Origin: CAYLGY01 sp964383325
GTDB lineage: Bacteria > Pseudomonadota > Alphaproteobacteria > Rhizobiales > Rhizobiaceae
Length of the DNA stretch: 64,000 nt
Direction: 5' to 3'
Assembly (NCBI GenBank): GCA_964383325.1
Contig: CAYLGY010000003.1
Span: 22,780-86,779, forward strand
Positions 54,380 to 64,000 of this stretch are shown one piece after another; position 1 is the stretch's first letter, and every line of letters begins with the position of its first letter. A program made the position numbers and the translations under genes. Under the pieces are notes generated by a model. That model worked only from the letters and a program-made list of their open reading frames with translations, was not told where the DNA came from and searched no databases.

Positions 54380-55203
54380 GCAGTGACGGACTGCCGCCGC
54401 TGCGCGAAGTGATCGAGCGCCACGGCATTGCCGCCCGCAAGTCGCTGGGGCAGAATTTCCTGCTGGATCTCAACCTGACTGGCAAGATCGCGCGGGCGTC
54501 CGGAGATCTCCGCGATTCGACCGTACTTGAAATCGGCCCGGGTCCGGGCGGGCTCACCCGGGCGCTTCTGGCCGCCGGCGCGGCCGAAATCATTGCTGTG
54601 GAACAGGACACGCGGTGCCTTGGCGCACTGGAGGAAATCGCCTCGCACTGGCCCGGGCGGCTGCGGATTGTTGCCGGGGATGCGCTCGCCTGCGACTTCA
54701 CGGAACTGACCGCCGGCGCCAGCCGCGTGAGGATCGTCGCCAACCTCCCGTACAATATCGGCACCGAATTGCTGGTGCGCTGGCTGACGCCGCCAGAATG
54801 GCCGCCATTCTGGCAATCTGCGACATTGATGTTCCAGCGCGAGGTCGCCGAGCGGATTGTCGCCGAGCCCGGCAGTGCGGCCTATGGCCGCCTTTCCGTG
54901 CTTGCCGGCTGGCGCACCGAGGCGCGGATCCTGTTCGACCTACCCCCCAGGGCCTTCACCCCGCCGCCAAAGGTCACGTCTTCGGTGGTGCACCTGGTGC
55001 CACGCGCCGAACCCCTGCCCGGATCCCTGCAGAAGCTGGAAGCCATTACCCGCGCTGCTTTCGGCCAGCGCCGCAAGATGCTGCGCCAGAGCCTGAAGCC
55101 GCTGGGCGGAGAGTCTCTCCTGCTTCGCGCCGGGATCGATCCGACCAGGCGGGCGGAAACCTTGACCATCGAAGAATTCCTTCGTCTCGCCAATGCAGTC
55201 TGA
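54376..55203 (+). CDS. rsmA: 16S rRNA dimethyladenosine transferase (KsgA)
   Basis: The product is 275 residues from ATG 54376 (ATGA overlap with pdxA). It has [20 protein letters not shown], the SAM motif [14 protein letters not shown], and the catalytic [12 protein letters not shown]. It dimethylates two adjacent adenines near the 3' end of 16S rRNA. It closes the conserved lptD-surA-pdxA-rsmA run. Confidence 0.97.
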   Translation: MSSDGLPPLREVIERHGIAARKSLGQNFLLDLNLTGKIARASGDLRDSTVLEIGPGPGGLTRALLAAGAAEIIAVEQDTRCLGALEEIASHWPGRLRIVAGDALACDFTELTAGASRVRIVANLPYNIGTELLVRWLTPPEWPPFWQSATLMFQREVAERIVAEPGSAAYGRLSVLAGWRTEARILFDLPPRAFTPPPKVTSSVVHLVPRAEPLPGSLQKLEAITRAAFGQRRKMLRQSLKPLGGESLLLRAGIDPTRRAETLTIEEFLRLANAV

Positions 55204-55241
55204 CCGAGGGCCGGCGCCCCCCATCTCCATCCGGGCCCCCT

Positions 55242-55259
55242 ATTGAACGAACGTTCAAT
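55242..55259. promoter_or_regulatory. TetR-type operator upstream of the bet operon (BetI-like)
   Basis: ATTGAACG-AA-CGTTCAAT is a perfect inverted repeat with 8-bp arms, 41 bp upstream of the betC start. It resembles operators of TetR-family repressors, and BetI is the TetR protein that controls bet genes in response to choline. No betI gene is in this window. Confidence 0.65.
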
Positions 55260-55300
55260 TAAAAATAGGATGGGCAGGAATGGCGTTTACAGGAGGGATC

Positions 55301-56827
55301 ATGCCGGTACGGCCGAACATATTGATCGTCATGGTTGACCAGCTCAACGGGACTCTGTTTCCAGACGGTCCTGCGAAATTTCTCCACGTTCCGCATTTGC
55401 GGGCGCTGGCGCAGCGATCCGTCCGGTTCCAGGCCAATTATACGGCTTCTCCCCTTTGCGCTCCGGCTCGCGCCGCCTTCATGACCGGTCAGTTGCCCTC
55501 GCGCACCGGCGTCTACGACAATGCGGCCGAATTTCCGTCCTCCATTCCGACCTTCGCCCATCATCTGCGTGCGAGCGGCTATCGCACCTGCCTTTCCGGC
55601 AAGATGCACTTTGTCGGACCGGACCAGCTGCATGGCTTCGAGGAACGGCTTACGACCGACATCTATCCCGCCGATTTCGGCTGGACGCCGGATTACCGCA
55701 AGCCAGGTGAGCGCATTGACTGGTGGTATCACAATCTCGGATCGGTGACCGGCGCGGGGGTCGCCGAGATCACCAACCAGATGGAGTATGATGACGAGGT
55801 CCAGTTCCATGCCGTGCAGAAACTCTATCAGCTTGGCCGTGACTCCGATTCGCCGGACCGGAAGCCTTGGTGCCTGACCGTCTCCTTCACCCATCCTCAT
55901 GATCCCTATGTGGCGCGGCACCGGTTCTGGGATCTCTACGAGGATTGCCCGGCATTGGAGCCGGAAATCGCGGAAATCGCGCCGGATCTGCAGGATCCGC
56001 ATTCGCAGCGGCTGCTGGAAGCCTGCGACCATCGCAATTTCCACATCAGCCGCGAGGATATACGCCGCGCCCGCCGCGCCTATTTTGCCAATCTGAGCTA
56101 TCTGGACGAGAAGATCGGCGAGCTGCTCGACGTCCTGGCCGCAACGCGGATGCTGGACGATACGCTGATCCTGTTCTGCTCGGATCATGGCGACATGCTG
56201 GGCGAGCGGGGATTGTGGTTCAAGATGTCCTTTTTCGAGGGATCGGCGCGCGTCCCGCTGCTGATCTCGGGGCCGGGCATTACCCCGGCAACGATTGCGA
56301 CGCCGACTTCCAATCTCGACATCCTGCCGACGCTTTGCGAGCTTGCGGGCGTGGACGCTTCGGCTTTCCGGCCGTGGACGGATGGCGAAAGTCTCGTACC
56401 GCTGATGACGGGCGGTCAGAGGCGGACCCCGGTCTGGATGGAATATGCGGCGGAAGGTTCCATCGCACCGATGGTGGCGATCCGCGACGGACGGTTCAAA
56501 TTCGTTCATTGCGAGGCGGATCCGCCGCAATTGTTCGACCTTGCCACCGATCCGCACGAATTGCGCAATCTCGCCGACGAACCCGCGCGCGCGGACGACG
56601 TCGCAAGATGGCTGGCGATGGTCCGGGATCGCTGGGACATGGCGGCCTTTGATGCCGCGGTGCGCGAGAGTCAGGCACGGCGCTGGATCGTCTATCCGGC
56701 ACTGCGCAATGGTGCGTTCTATCCATGGGACTTCCAGCCCCTGCAAGTCGCGTCCGAACGCTACATGCGCAATCATCTCGACCTCAACACGCTGGAAGAG
56801 CGCCAGCGCTTTCCAAGGGGGGAGTGA
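55301..56827 (+). CDS. betC: Choline sulfatase
   Basis: I choose ATG 55301 (508 residues; [20 protein letters not shown]), with AGGAGGG directly upstream; ATG 55280 has poor spacing. The sulfatase signature C-x-P-x-R lies in [11 protein letters not shown] near residue 55; the Cys becomes formylglycine. [20 protein letters not shown] and the C-terminal [20 protein letters not shown] are diagnostic for BetC. It releases choline from choline-O-sulfate. It starts the betCAB operon. Confidence 0.96.
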   Translation: MPVRPNILIVMVDQLNGTLFPDGPAKFLHVPHLRALAQRSVRFQANYTASPLCAPARAAFMTGQLPSRTGVYDNAAEFPSSIPTFAHHLRASGYRTCLSGKMHFVGPDQLHGFEERLTTDIYPADFGWTPDYRKPGERIDWWYHNLGSVTGAGVAEITNQMEYDDEVQFHAVQKLYQLGRDSDSPDRKPWCLTVSFTHPHDPYVARHRFWDLYEDCPALEPEIAEIAPDLQDPHSQRLLEACDHRNFHISREDIRRARRAYFANLSYLDEKIGELLDVLAATRMLDDTLILFCSDHGDMLGERGLWFKMSFFEGSARVPLLISGPGITPATIATPTSNLDILPTLCELAGVDASAFRPWTDGESLVPLMTGGQRRTPVWMEYAAEGSIAPMVAIRDGRFKFVHCEADPPQLFDLATDPHELRNLADEPARADDVARWLAMVRDRWDMAAFDAAVRESQARRWIVYPALRNGAFYPWDFQPLQVASERYMRNHLDLNTLEERQRFPRGE

Positions 56828-58497
56828 TGAATGTGGCTCCCGTGATGCGCGAGGCGGATTATGTCATCGTCGGCTCGGGCTCGGCCGGCTCGGCCCTTGC
56901 CGCACGCCTGTCCGAGGACGGGCGGCATTCCGTGATCGTGATCGAATATGGCGGCAGCGATGCCGGCCCGCTGATCCAGATGCCGGCAGCCCTGTCCTAT
57001 CCCATGAACATGCGCCTATATGACTGGGGCTTTGCCACCGAACCTGAGCCGCATCTGGGCGGGCGCGTACTGGCGACGCCGCGAGGCAAGGTGATCGGCG
57101 GCTCGTCCTCGATCAACGGCATGGTGTTCGTGCGCGGACATGCACGCGACTTCGATCATTGGGCCGAGGAGGGCGCGGCCGGCTGGTCCTATGCCGATGT
57201 GCTGCCCTATTTCATGCGCATGGAAACCTCGCATGGCGGCGAGCAAGGCTGGCGCGGTACGGACGGTCCGGTACACGTCCAGCGCGGTTCGCAGGCCAAT
57301 CCGCTCTTTGCAGCCTTCATCGAGGCCGGCCGGCAAGCCGGTTTCGAGCTGACCGAGGATTACAACGGCTCCAAGCAGGAGGGCTTCGGCCCAATGGAGC
57401 AAACCATCTACCGGGGAAGGCGCTGGTCGGCGGCCAATGCCTATCTGCGCCCGGCCTTGCGGCGCAAGAACCTGCAATTGGTCAAGGCCCTGGCGCGGCG
57501 CGTCCTGTTCGAGAACCGGCGCGCGACCGGCGTGGAAGTCGAGAATGGCGGCAGGATCCAGATCGTCAAGGCGCGCCGGGAAGTCATCCTCGCCGCATCG
57601 ACGATCAATTCGCCCAAACTGCTGATGCTCTCCGGCATCGGCCCGGCCAAGCACCTGAAGGAGCACGGCATCGAGGTCGTCGCGGACCGGCCCGGCGTCG
57701 GCGCGAATCTTCAGGACCATCTCGAACTCTATGTGCAGCAGGCGGCAACCCGCCCGATCACCCTCTATTCCAGGCTCAGCCTGCCTTGGAAAATGCTGAT
57801 CGGTGCACAATGGCTGTTCTTCAAGTCCGGGATCGGAGCCTCGAACCAGTTCGAGGCGGCGGGATTTATCCGCTCTGCGGCCGGCATCGAATATCCGGAC
57901 ATCCAGTTTCATTTCCTGCCGATTGCCATTCGTTACGACGGACGCGCGGCGCTCAAGGGCCACGGATTTCAGGTTCATGTCGGACCGATGCGCTCCAAAT
58001 CGCGGGGCACCGTGCGCTTGCGCTCCGCCGATCCCTCCGAGCAGCCCGTGATCCGCTTCAACTACATGTCGCATCCGGATGACTGGGCCGAATTCCGTCG
58101 CTGCGTGCGCATCACCCGCGAAATCATCGCGCAGCCCGCTTTCGATTCCTATCGTGGCGAAGAGGTCGCGCCCGGAGCCGGCGTTCAGACGGATGCCGAG
58201 ATCGATGCCTATGTGCGCGACAATGTCGAGAGCGCCTATCATCCATGCGGCACGTGCCGGATGGGCCGGGCGGACGATCCGATGAGCGTCGTCGATCCGG
58301 AGACGCGGGTGATCGGCGTCGATGGCCTGCGGGTCGTGGATTCGTCCATATTTCCGCGTATAACCAATGGCAATCTCAACGCGCCGTCCATGATGGCGGG
58401 CGAAAAGGCGGCGGATCACATTCTTGGCCGCCCGCCATTACCGCGCTCGAATCTGGAGCCCTGGATTCATCCTGAGTGGCGACAGAAGGATCGATGA
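56827..58497 (+). CDS. betA: Choline dehydrogenase (GMC oxidoreductase)
   Basis: The product is 556 residues from ATG 56827, sharing one base with the betC stop (TGATG). It has the FAD-binding [20 protein letters not shown], the GMC signatures [20 protein letters not shown] and the C-terminal [20 protein letters not shown], and HPCGTCRMG with the active-site His. It oxidises choline to betaine aldehyde at the membrane. Confidence 0.95.
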   Translation: MNVAPVMREADYVIVGSGSAGSALAARLSEDGRHSVIVIEYGGSDAGPLIQMPAALSYPMNMRLYDWGFATEPEPHLGGRVLATPRGKVIGGSSSINGMVFVRGHARDFDHWAEEGAAGWSYADVLPYFMRMETSHGGEQGWRGTDGPVHVQRGSQANPLFAAFIEAGRQAGFELTEDYNGSKQEGFGPMEQTIYRGRRWSAANAYLRPALRRKNLQLVKALARRVLFENRRATGVEVENGGRIQIVKARREVILAASTINSPKLLMLSGIGPAKHLKEHGIEVVADRPGVGANLQDHLELYVQQAATRPITLYSRLSLPWKMLIGAQWLFFKSGIGASNQFEAAGFIRSAAGIEYPDIQFHFLPIAIRYDGRAALKGHGFQVHVGPMRSKSRGTVRLRSADPSEQPVIRFNYMSHPDDWAEFRRCVRITREIIAQPAFDSYRGEEVAPGAGVQTDAEIDAYVRDNVESAYHPCGTCRMGRADDPMSVVDPETRVIGVDGLRVVDSSIFPRITNGNLNAPSMMAGEKAADHILGRPPLPRSNLEPWIHPEWRQKDR

Positions 58498-58532
58498 ACC
58501 GTCCTGCGCGTTCCAGCCGAAACGAGGTCCAC

Positions 58533-59996
58533 ATGCGCTTGCAACCCCCGGCATCCCATTATATCGGCGGCGAATATATCGAGGACCGCTCCGGCGAGGC
58601 CATCGACATCGTATACCCCGCCACAGGCGAGAAGATTGCCGAGGTTCATTCGGCCACGCCTGCCATCATCGAACGCGCGGTCGCGTCGGCGCTGGAGGCC
58701 CAGGGCGAATGGGCGTCTCGCAAGCCGATCGAGCGCAGCCGCATCTTGCGCCGTGCCGCCGATCTCCTGCGCGAACGCAATGAAGCGCTCGCACATATCG
58801 AGACGATGGATACCGGCAAGGCGATCCAGGAAACGCGGGTAGCCGACGCGCCATCGGCTGCTGACGCATTGGAGTTCCTCGCCGGCACGGCGCCCGCCTT
58901 CCATGGCGAGCATATCGAGCTGGGCGGACCCTTCGCCTATACCCGGCATGAGCCGCTCGGCATCTGCGTGGGGATCGGCGCATGGAATTACCCGATCCAG
59001 ATCGCCGGCTGGAAATCGGCGCCGGCGCTGGCCATGGGCAATGCCATGATCTTCAAGCCTTCCGAGCTCACTCCGCTCAGCGCCCTGAAGCTGGCCGAGA
59101 TCTACTCGGAAGCCGGACTTCCTGCCGGACTTTTCAATGTCGTGCAGGGCTTGGGAGAAGTCGGTGCTGCCCTTGTCAGCCATGCATCGGTCGACAAGGT
59201 CTCGCTGACCGGATCGGTGCCGACCGGGCGGAAGGTTCTCGCCCTTGCCGGCAGCCAGATGAAGCATGCGACGATGGAGCTTGGTGGCAAGTCGCCGCTG
59301 ATCGTGTTCGACGATGCCGATCTCGAAAATGCCGTAGGCGGCGCCATGCTGGCCAATTTCTATTCGACCGGCCAGGTCTGTTCGAACGGGACGCGCGTCT
59401 TCGTCCAGGAGGGCATTCGCGAGAAGTTCCTGCAGAGGCTGACCGAACGCACCCGGTCGATCCGGATCGGCGACCCGCTCGATCCGCAGACGCAGATGGG
59501 ACCGGTAATCAGCCGGGCGCAGCAGAAGAAGGTCCTTTCCCTGATCGAAACGGGACGACTCGAAGGCGCGACGCTGCATTATGGCGGCGGCGCACCTTCA
59601 TTGCAGGGGTTCGAGGGTGGATTCTTCGTTGAGCCAACGATCTTCACGGATGTGCGCGACGAGATGCGCATTGCCCGCGAGGAGATTTTCGGCCCGGTAC
59701 TGTCGCTGTTGTCCTTTGCGGAGGAAGACGAAGTCATCGCCCGGGCCAATGCCACCCCGTTCGGCCTCGCTGCCGGAGTGTTTACCACCGACCTTGCCCG
59801 GGCCCACCGCGTCATCGCCCGGTTGCAGGCAGGCACCTGCTGGATCAATGCCTATAATCTCACGCCGGTCGAAGTGCCGTTCGGCGGCATGAAGCAATCG
59901 GGGATCGGGCGTGAAAACGCACTGGATGTGCTGCGTCAGTATTCGCAGGTGAAATCGGTCTATGTCGAAACCGGCAATGTCGACAGCCCGTTCTGA
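58533..59996 (+). CDS. betB: Betaine aldehyde dehydrogenase
   Basis: I choose ATG 58533 (487 residues; [20 protein letters not shown]), with GAGG upstream and a rhizobial-type N-terminus; ATG 58494 overlaps the betA stop and is an alternative. The ALDH motifs are [20 protein letters not shown], the catalytic Glu in [14 protein letters not shown] and the catalytic Cys in [14 protein letters not shown]. It makes glycine betaine, an osmoprotectant. The last 37 bp overlap the converging ManC-AGE gene. Confidence 0.96.
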   Translation: MRLQPPASHYIGGEYIEDRSGEAIDIVYPATGEKIAEVHSATPAIIERAVASALEAQGEWASRKPIERSRILRRAADLLRERNEALAHIETMDTGKAIQETRVADAPSAADALEFLAGTAPAFHGEHIELGGPFAYTRHEPLGICVGIGAWNYPIQIAGWKSAPALAMGNAMIFKPSELTPLSALKLAEIYSEAGLPAGLFNVVQGLGEVGAALVSHASVDKVSLTGSVPTGRKVLALAGSQMKHATMELGGKSPLIVFDDADLENAVGGAMLANFYSTGQVCSNGTRVFVQEGIREKFLQRLTERTRSIRIGDPLDPQTQMGPVISRAQQKKVLSLIETGRLEGATLHYGGGAPSLQGFEGGFFVEPTIFTDVRDEMRIAREEIFGPVLSLLSFAEEDEVIARANATPFGLAAGVFTTDLARAHRVIARLQAGTCWINAYNLTPVEVPFGGMKQSGIGRENALDVLRQYSQVKSVYVETGNVDSPF

Positions 59997-62242
59997 CCCG
60001 TTACGCGCTCCGGCTCGGTTGCGTCCAGGTAGCGGAGAAGCGCCGAGACCATGTGGTACAGGATCGAGGCCGGCACGTCCTGCGAGATGGGACGGCCGTA
60101 GGCGTCGATCCGGTCGATCCAGAGGCCCGGAGGTGCCGGATCGATATGCCAGCGGAACAGCCGGCCGACCCGCGCCTCGATTTCAGGCTTCAGGTCCGGA
60201 CCGCCGGTAGTGTCGAGGGCGATCGCCGCCTTGATGATCTCCGTCTGCTGCCAGCTTCGCGTCGACATTTCCAGCGGCGCGCCCTTGCGCGAGACCGCGC
60301 CGTAGGCAAGGCCGGTGGCGCGGTTGATCCCGTTTGCCAATGCGGAAGCGTAGAGCTTGCGCGCCAGTCCAAGATCGTCCTCCTGACCGGATTGGCGGGC
60401 ATGATCGACCAGCAGCGAGGCCCATTCGAAATGATGGCCGGGCTCAGTCCAATCGCCCCGCGCGCAGGAAGCCGGTCGCCAGTCTTCGTCAAAATACTCG
60501 CCGACCACCCAATTCGCCGGATCGAAGAAGCGGGTGCGGAACAGGTGGGCGATCCGGTCGGCACGGCGCAGGAATTCCCCTTCTCCGGTTAGCTGATGCC
60601 ATGCGAGAAAGGCTTCGAGCAGATGCATGTGCGGATTGCTGCGCCGCAGTCCATTGCCACCAGCCTGTTCCAGAAAGCCACCGGATCGCGGATCGGCCAG
60701 ACACCGATCGAGAAAGCCCAGCACTTCATGGCCGAGCGCCAACGCAGCTCCATGACCGGCAGCGTGCGCATGTGCCAGCGCAAGCAGGACGAAGGCGTGG
60801 TCATAACTGTCCTCGGTCGGATCCAGCACACTCCCATCTGGATGAAGGGCGCGATGATACCCGCCGCGCGCATTGCGGCCGCATCGCACAAGGTAGTCCA
60901 ATCCCGCCGCGATCAGCTCATCCACGGTTTCACCCGCCCCGCGAAGGCGCGCGGCGGCCAATGCGTAAATCTGCCGCGCCATGGTGCGGATGCGCCTGGG
61001 CCTGTGAAGCGGCTTCCCCTTCAGCGACAACGCCTCGTGAAATCCGCCATGAACGTGATCGATCCCCGCCTGTGCCCAGAGCGGCAGCGCCTCCGCGAAC
61101 AGCCAGCTTTCCACGCGCCTGCGCCACGCACCACGCATTTGTTCGCCATCGCCGTCCGGCGTGTAGCGCGTCTCCGGCCTGCCCGCTCTTTCCAGCCCCG
61201 ACACAAGGGTACCGACGCATTTGCCCAGCGGCGCGACCAGAGTAGCATCCGGCGTGGCTACCACCGTGATGTTCTGCAACCCCTTCGCAACCACCAGCCG
61301 ACCTTCGCTGCGCAAATAGCAATTGCCGCAATCCTCGGCGACGACGTCGCCAGCGACGACGTTCCCGGCATTGTCCGCCGGCCCGAGCGTATGTATCGCC
61401 TGCCAGGTGCCAAGGTCCCGCCATGCGAAGTCTGCAGGCACCATCGCAATGCCTCGCGCTTTCTCCATTACGGCATGGTCAATCGAGATCATGGGAATGG
61501 TTTCGTGGGCGTCCTTGTCCAGCATGATGCCGCCCGTCCCGACCTCGGCGGCAGAATACGCCGCCTCGGCGCCTGCCAGAACCCGAGGCGCGAATTCCTC
61601 GAACGCCGCGCGCATGGCGCTCGCCCGGAACAGAACGATGCCGCTGTTCCAGTGGAAATCCGGGGAGAGGAGGAAACGCCGCGCTTCCCTGATGCCCGGC
61701 TTCTCCACAAAACGGGTCACCGCCAGGACGGGTCCCGGCCCCGTCCTCGTCTCGATATAGCCATATCCGGTCTCGGCATGGGTAGGACGAATGCCGAACA
61801 GTACGATTCTGCCCAGCGCGGCAGCCTCGCTTCCAGTCGCGAGCGCCCGCTGGAAGGCAGCAGTGCCATCAATCGAGTGATCGGAAGGCGCCGCCACGAC
61901 CAGCGCGTCTCCGTAATGCGCCAGCGTATGGACCGTTGCCACCGCAATGGCCGCCGCAGTGCCCCGTCCTGCCGGCTCGAACAGGCAGGCTCCAGCCGAG
62001 CTGTCGAATGGGGTGAGCTCGCGCGCAATCCGCACCGCATGGCGCTGCAAGGCAACGACGTGAACTGGCCCGCCGAGGCCAACATGGCGGCGAACCGTTG
62101 CCGCCAGCAGGGATTCCTTGCCAGCGAGGCGATGAAAGGGTTTGGGCAGATCCTGCCGCGACAAGGGCCAGAGCCGGGTGCCGCTCCCCCCGCCGAGAAT
62201 GAAACTGACGATCAGAGGCGCCCCCACGCCGCTGCAAATCAT
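59960..62242 (-). CDS. Mannose-1-phosphate guanylyltransferase fused to an AGE-family isomerase domain
   Basis: The product is 760 residues. Residues about 10-290 form a ManC nucleotidyltransferase: [54 protein letters not shown] short linker ([20 protein letters not shown]) follows. Residues about 370-740 are an N-acylglucosamine 2-epimerase (AGE)-type (alpha/alpha)6 barrel: [81 protein letters not shown]. The usual C-terminal cupin phosphomannose isomerase of ManC is replaced by the AGE domain, which probably supplies mannose-6-phosphate. The protein likely makes GDP-mannose for surface polysaccharide, with the mutase encoded 5 bp upstream. Confidence 0.9.
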   Translation of the reverse strand: MICSGVGAPLIVSFILGGGSGTRLWPLSRQDLPKPFHRLAGKESLLAATVRRHVGLGGPVHVVALQRHAVRIARELTPFDSSAGACLFEPAGRGTAAAIAVATVHTLAHYGDALVVAAPSDHSIDGTAAFQRALATGSEAAALGRIVLFGIRPTHAETGYGYIETRTGPGPVLAVTRFVEKPGIREARRFLLSPDFHWNSGIVLFRASAMRAAFEEFAPRVLAGAEAAYSAAEVGTGGIMLDKDAHETIPMISIDHAVMEKARGIAMVPADFAWRDLGTWQAIHTLGPADNAGNVVAGDVVAEDCGNCYLRSEGRLVVAKGLQNITVVATPDATLVAPLGKCVGTLVSGLERAGRPETRYTPDGDGEQMRGAWRRRVESWLFAEALPLWAQAGIDHVHGGFHEALSLKGKPLHRPRRIRTMARQIYALAAARLRGAGETVDELIAAGLDYLVRCGRNARGGYHRALHPDGSVLDPTEDSYDHAFVLLALAHAHAAGHGAALALGHEVLGFLDRCLADPRSGGFLEQAGGNGLRRSNPHMHLLEAFLAWHQLTGEGEFLRRADRIAHLFRTRFFDPANWVVGEYFDEDWRPASCARGDWTEPGHHFEWASLLVDHARQSGQEDDLGLARKLYASALANGINRATGLAYGAVSRKGAPLEMSTRSWQQTEIIKAAIALDTTGGPDLKPEIEARVGRLFRWHIDPAPPGLWIDRIDAYGRPISQDVPASILYHMVSALLRYLDATEPERVTGQNGLSTLPVST

Positions 62243-62247
62243 GGCGT

Positions 62248-63771
62248 CTACAAGGTCTGGTTGTATTCGCCGACTTCCGGATTTTCGCGCAGGATCCGGT
62301 CGATGGCCTCGAACATCTCGCGGTTGCGCTCCGCCGATACCGGGCTTTCCACAACGATCACCAGTTCCGGCTTGTTGGAGGAGGCGCGGACCAGGCCCCA
62401 GCTCCCGTCGGCCGTCACCAGCCGGATCCCGTTGATCGTCATCAGCTCCGTGATGGCCTGGCCTGCAATCGGTTCACCCTTGTCCCGCATCGCCGCAATG
62501 CGACGCGTTACCCGCTCGACCACCTCATATTTCACATGGTCGGCACAATATGCCGACATTGTAGGCGATCCATGCGTCAGCGGCAGATCGCGGTAAAGCT
62601 CCGCCATCGACCTGCCCGGATTGCGGTCGAGCATGGCGCAGATCGCGGCGGCGGTCAGAAGCCCGTCATCATAGCCCCGACCCAGGGGTGCATTGAAGAA
62701 GAAATGCCCGGATTTCTCGAAGCCGGCCGTGGCGCCTAACTCGGCAACACGCCGCTTGAGATAGGAATGTCCGGTCTTCCAGTAGTCGACGCGAGCCCCA
62801 TTGGCGTGCAGCACCGGATCGGTGGCAAACAATCCGGTGGATTTCACATCGGCAACAAACAGCGCGCCGGGCTGGCGTGCCGACAGATCGCGGGCAAGCA
62901 GTACCCCGACCTTGTCGGCAAAGATCTCGTTTCCTTCATTGTCCACGACACCGCAGCGATCCCCGTCGCCATCGAAACCGAACCCAATATCAGCGCCCGT
63001 CTCCAGCACCTTGTCGCGGATGGCATGCAACATCTTCATGTCTTCCGGATTCGGATTATGGCGCGGAAACGTGTAGTCGAGCTCCGCGTCCAGCGGGATC
63101 ACTTCGCAGCCGATCCGGCGCAGCGCTTCCGGCGCAAAGGCGCCGGCCGTGCCATTGCCGCAAGCAGCGACAACCCGCAGCCGGCGCCCGATATGCTTGC
63201 CGGCGACAAGATCGGCGAGGTAAAGCTCGCGGAATCCCTCGATGTAGCGATAGGAACCGCCGCCGACGAGATCGAATTCGCCGCGCAGCACGATTTCCCG
63301 CAGCGCCGAGATCTCCTCCGGTCCGAAGGTCAGCGGACGGGCTGCGCCCATCTTGATGCCGGTCCAGCCATTCTCATTGTGCGATGCGGTCACCATGGCG
63401 ACCGACGGCGCATCGAGGGCAAACTGGGCAAAATAGGCGGTGGGCGACAGCGCGAGGCCGATATCGTGCACTTCGGCCCCCGCCGCCAGCAACCCAGCCA
63501 CGAGCGCGAGCTTGATCGAAGTGGAATAGGCCCGGAAATCGTGCCCGACGACAATCTTCGGTCCCGCGCCTAGTCGGCGGATCAGCGTGCCGAGACCCAT
63601 TCCCAGCGCCTGCACGCCCATCAGGTTAAGTTCGGGCGCCACGTCCGAGCCGGGATGTCCGTACCACCATCGCGCATCGTACTCCCGAAAACCAGAAATC
63701 CGGATGAGGGGCTGCGTCGCTGCATCGAACTGATCTGCGGGATTTTCGGTCAAAGGGACGGGAAAGGACAT
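62248..63771 (-). CDS. Phosphomannomutase/phosphoglucomutase
   Basis: The product is 507 residues from ATG 63771 (MSFPVPLTENPADQFDAATQ). All four phosphohexomutase motifs are visible: phospho-Ser loop TASHNENGWTGIKMG, metal loop DIGFGFDGDGDRCGVVD, sugar-binding GFEKSGHFFFN, and phosphate-binding VRASSNKPELVIVVE. It interconverts hexose 6- and 1-phosphates. It is co-transcribed with the ManC-AGE gene, so mannose-1-phosphate supply for GDP-mannose is the likely role. Confidence 0.93.
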   Translation of the reverse strand: MSFPVPLTENPADQFDAATQPLIRISGFREYDARWWYGHPGSDVAPELNLMGVQALGMGLGTLIRRLGAGPKIVVGHDFRAYSTSIKLALVAGLLAAGAEVHDIGLALSPTAYFAQFALDAPSVAMVTASHNENGWTGIKMGAARPLTFGPEEISALREIVLRGEFDLVGGGSYRYIEGFRELYLADLVAGKHIGRRLRVVAACGNGTAGAFAPEALRRIGCEVIPLDAELDYTFPRHNPNPEDMKMLHAIRDKVLETGADIGFGFDGDGDRCGVVDNEGNEIFADKVGVLLARDLSARQPGALFVADVKSTGLFATDPVLHANGARVDYWKTGHSYLKRRVAELGATAGFEKSGHFFFNAPLGRGYDDGLLTAAAICAMLDRNPGRSMAELYRDLPLTHGSPTMSAYCADHVKYEVVERVTRRIAAMRDKGEPIAGQAITELMTINGIRLVTADGSWGLVRASSNKPELVIVVESPVSAERNREMFEAIDRILRENPEVGEYNQTL

Positions 63772-63915
63772 GAACGCATTCCAGCTACTCGATTCGGTCG
63801 TGAGAGGGTGTACAGGATATCTTGCCACGGCAGAACGCATAATAATTGCAAAAGTTCAGTGCGCCGGTGCTTGCAGGGCATGATCGGCAACGCTATAAGC
63901 GCCCCGATCGGGTCG

Positions 63916-63992
63916 CGGAGTGTAGCGCAGTCTGGTAGCGCACCTCGTTCGGGACGAGGGGGTCGCAGGTTCAAATCCTGCCACTCCGACCA
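63916..63992 (+). tRNA. tRNA-Pro (CGG)
   Basis: The 77-nt sequence folds as a tRNA: acceptor stem CGGAGTG/CACTCCG, anticodon stem CCTCG/CGAGG with loop TTCGGGA giving anticodon CGG, T-loop GGTTCAAATCC, and encoded CCA. It matches the usual bacterial tRNA-Pro pattern. The 144 bp between it and the mutase start hold nothing I recognise. Confidence 0.96.
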
Positions 63993-64000
63993 GATAAATT

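Noticed and set aside
55259..58419. Minus-strand frames of about 505 and 467 codons opposite betC and betA
   Set aside because: Antisense to clear BetC and BetA; composition is that of a complement, not a protein.
60596..62596. Plus-strand frame of 666 codons opposite the ManC-AGE gene
   Set aside because: Antisense to a two-domain protein with intact motifs; no recognisable domain.

Overview
The window is GC-rich chromosomal DNA from an alphaproteobacterium, most likely of the order Hyphomicrobiales (Rhizobiales). The evidence is a circularly permuted two-piece tmRNA, a MucR/Ros regulator, the DUF1214/DUF1254, DUF1491, DUF2336 and DUF5330 families, a choline-sulfate (betC) operon of rhizobial type, and copies of a rhizobial palindromic repeat. 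I cannot name the genus. Nearly all of the sequence is coding, with core-type gene neighbourhoods and no insertion sequence, integrase or CRISPR array.

Region by region. (1) 1-12676, minus strand: an RcGTA-type gene transfer agent structural cluster in canonical order. It runs from small and large terminase through portal, prohead protease, HK97 capsid, adaptor, head closure, an undescribed 49-aa coupled ORF, tail terminator, tail tube, tail chaperones, short tape measure, DUF2460, DUF2163 and NlpC/P60 to the baseplate 'megatron', which is cut by the window edge. (2) 13033-21168: a class A PBP, DUF1214/DUF1254 envelope proteins, DUF2336, DUF1491, a peptidoglycan-binding protein, a DivJ-like membrane sensor with no kinase domain, DUF5330 and SufE. 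(3) 21163-23507: a translationally coupled pair (DnaA-type HTH protein and DUF6456 protein) resembling the GTA activators GafY/GafZ, with a perfect alphaproteobacterial LexA box in the promoter region, then a small unknown gene and mucR. (4) 23795-29686: a seven-gene Mrp Na+/H+ antiporter operon. (5) 29948-34712: an orphan gene, msrB, an SH3-like secreted protein, oligopeptidase B and a LysE exporter. (6) 34740-39214: ilvBH behind a leader-peptide attenuator, miaA, and serB, which shares its start codon bases with miaA. (7) 39225-45005: a Do-type protease, DUF2065, hflCK, folA, thyA and DUF2853. (8) 45160-47426: tmRNA, holC and pepA. (9) 47640-55203: lptF-lptG-lptD-surA-pdxA-rsmA, for LPS export, periplasmic folding, vitamin B6 and 16S rRNA methylation. 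(10) 55242-59996: a TetR-type operator and betC-betA-betB, converting choline-O-sulfate to glycine betaine. (11) 59960-63771: a ManC-AGE fusion and a phosphohexomutase for GDP-mannose supply, then tRNA-Pro(CGG).

The most notable hypothesis is a DNA-damage-responsive gene transfer agent. The structural cluster has a candidate promoter at its head with a 14-bp palindrome beside the -35. Its probable activators lie about 9 kb away, behind a GAAC-N7-GAAC SOS box that overlaps their -35 element. The parts are read directly from sequence; the regulatory link is inference.
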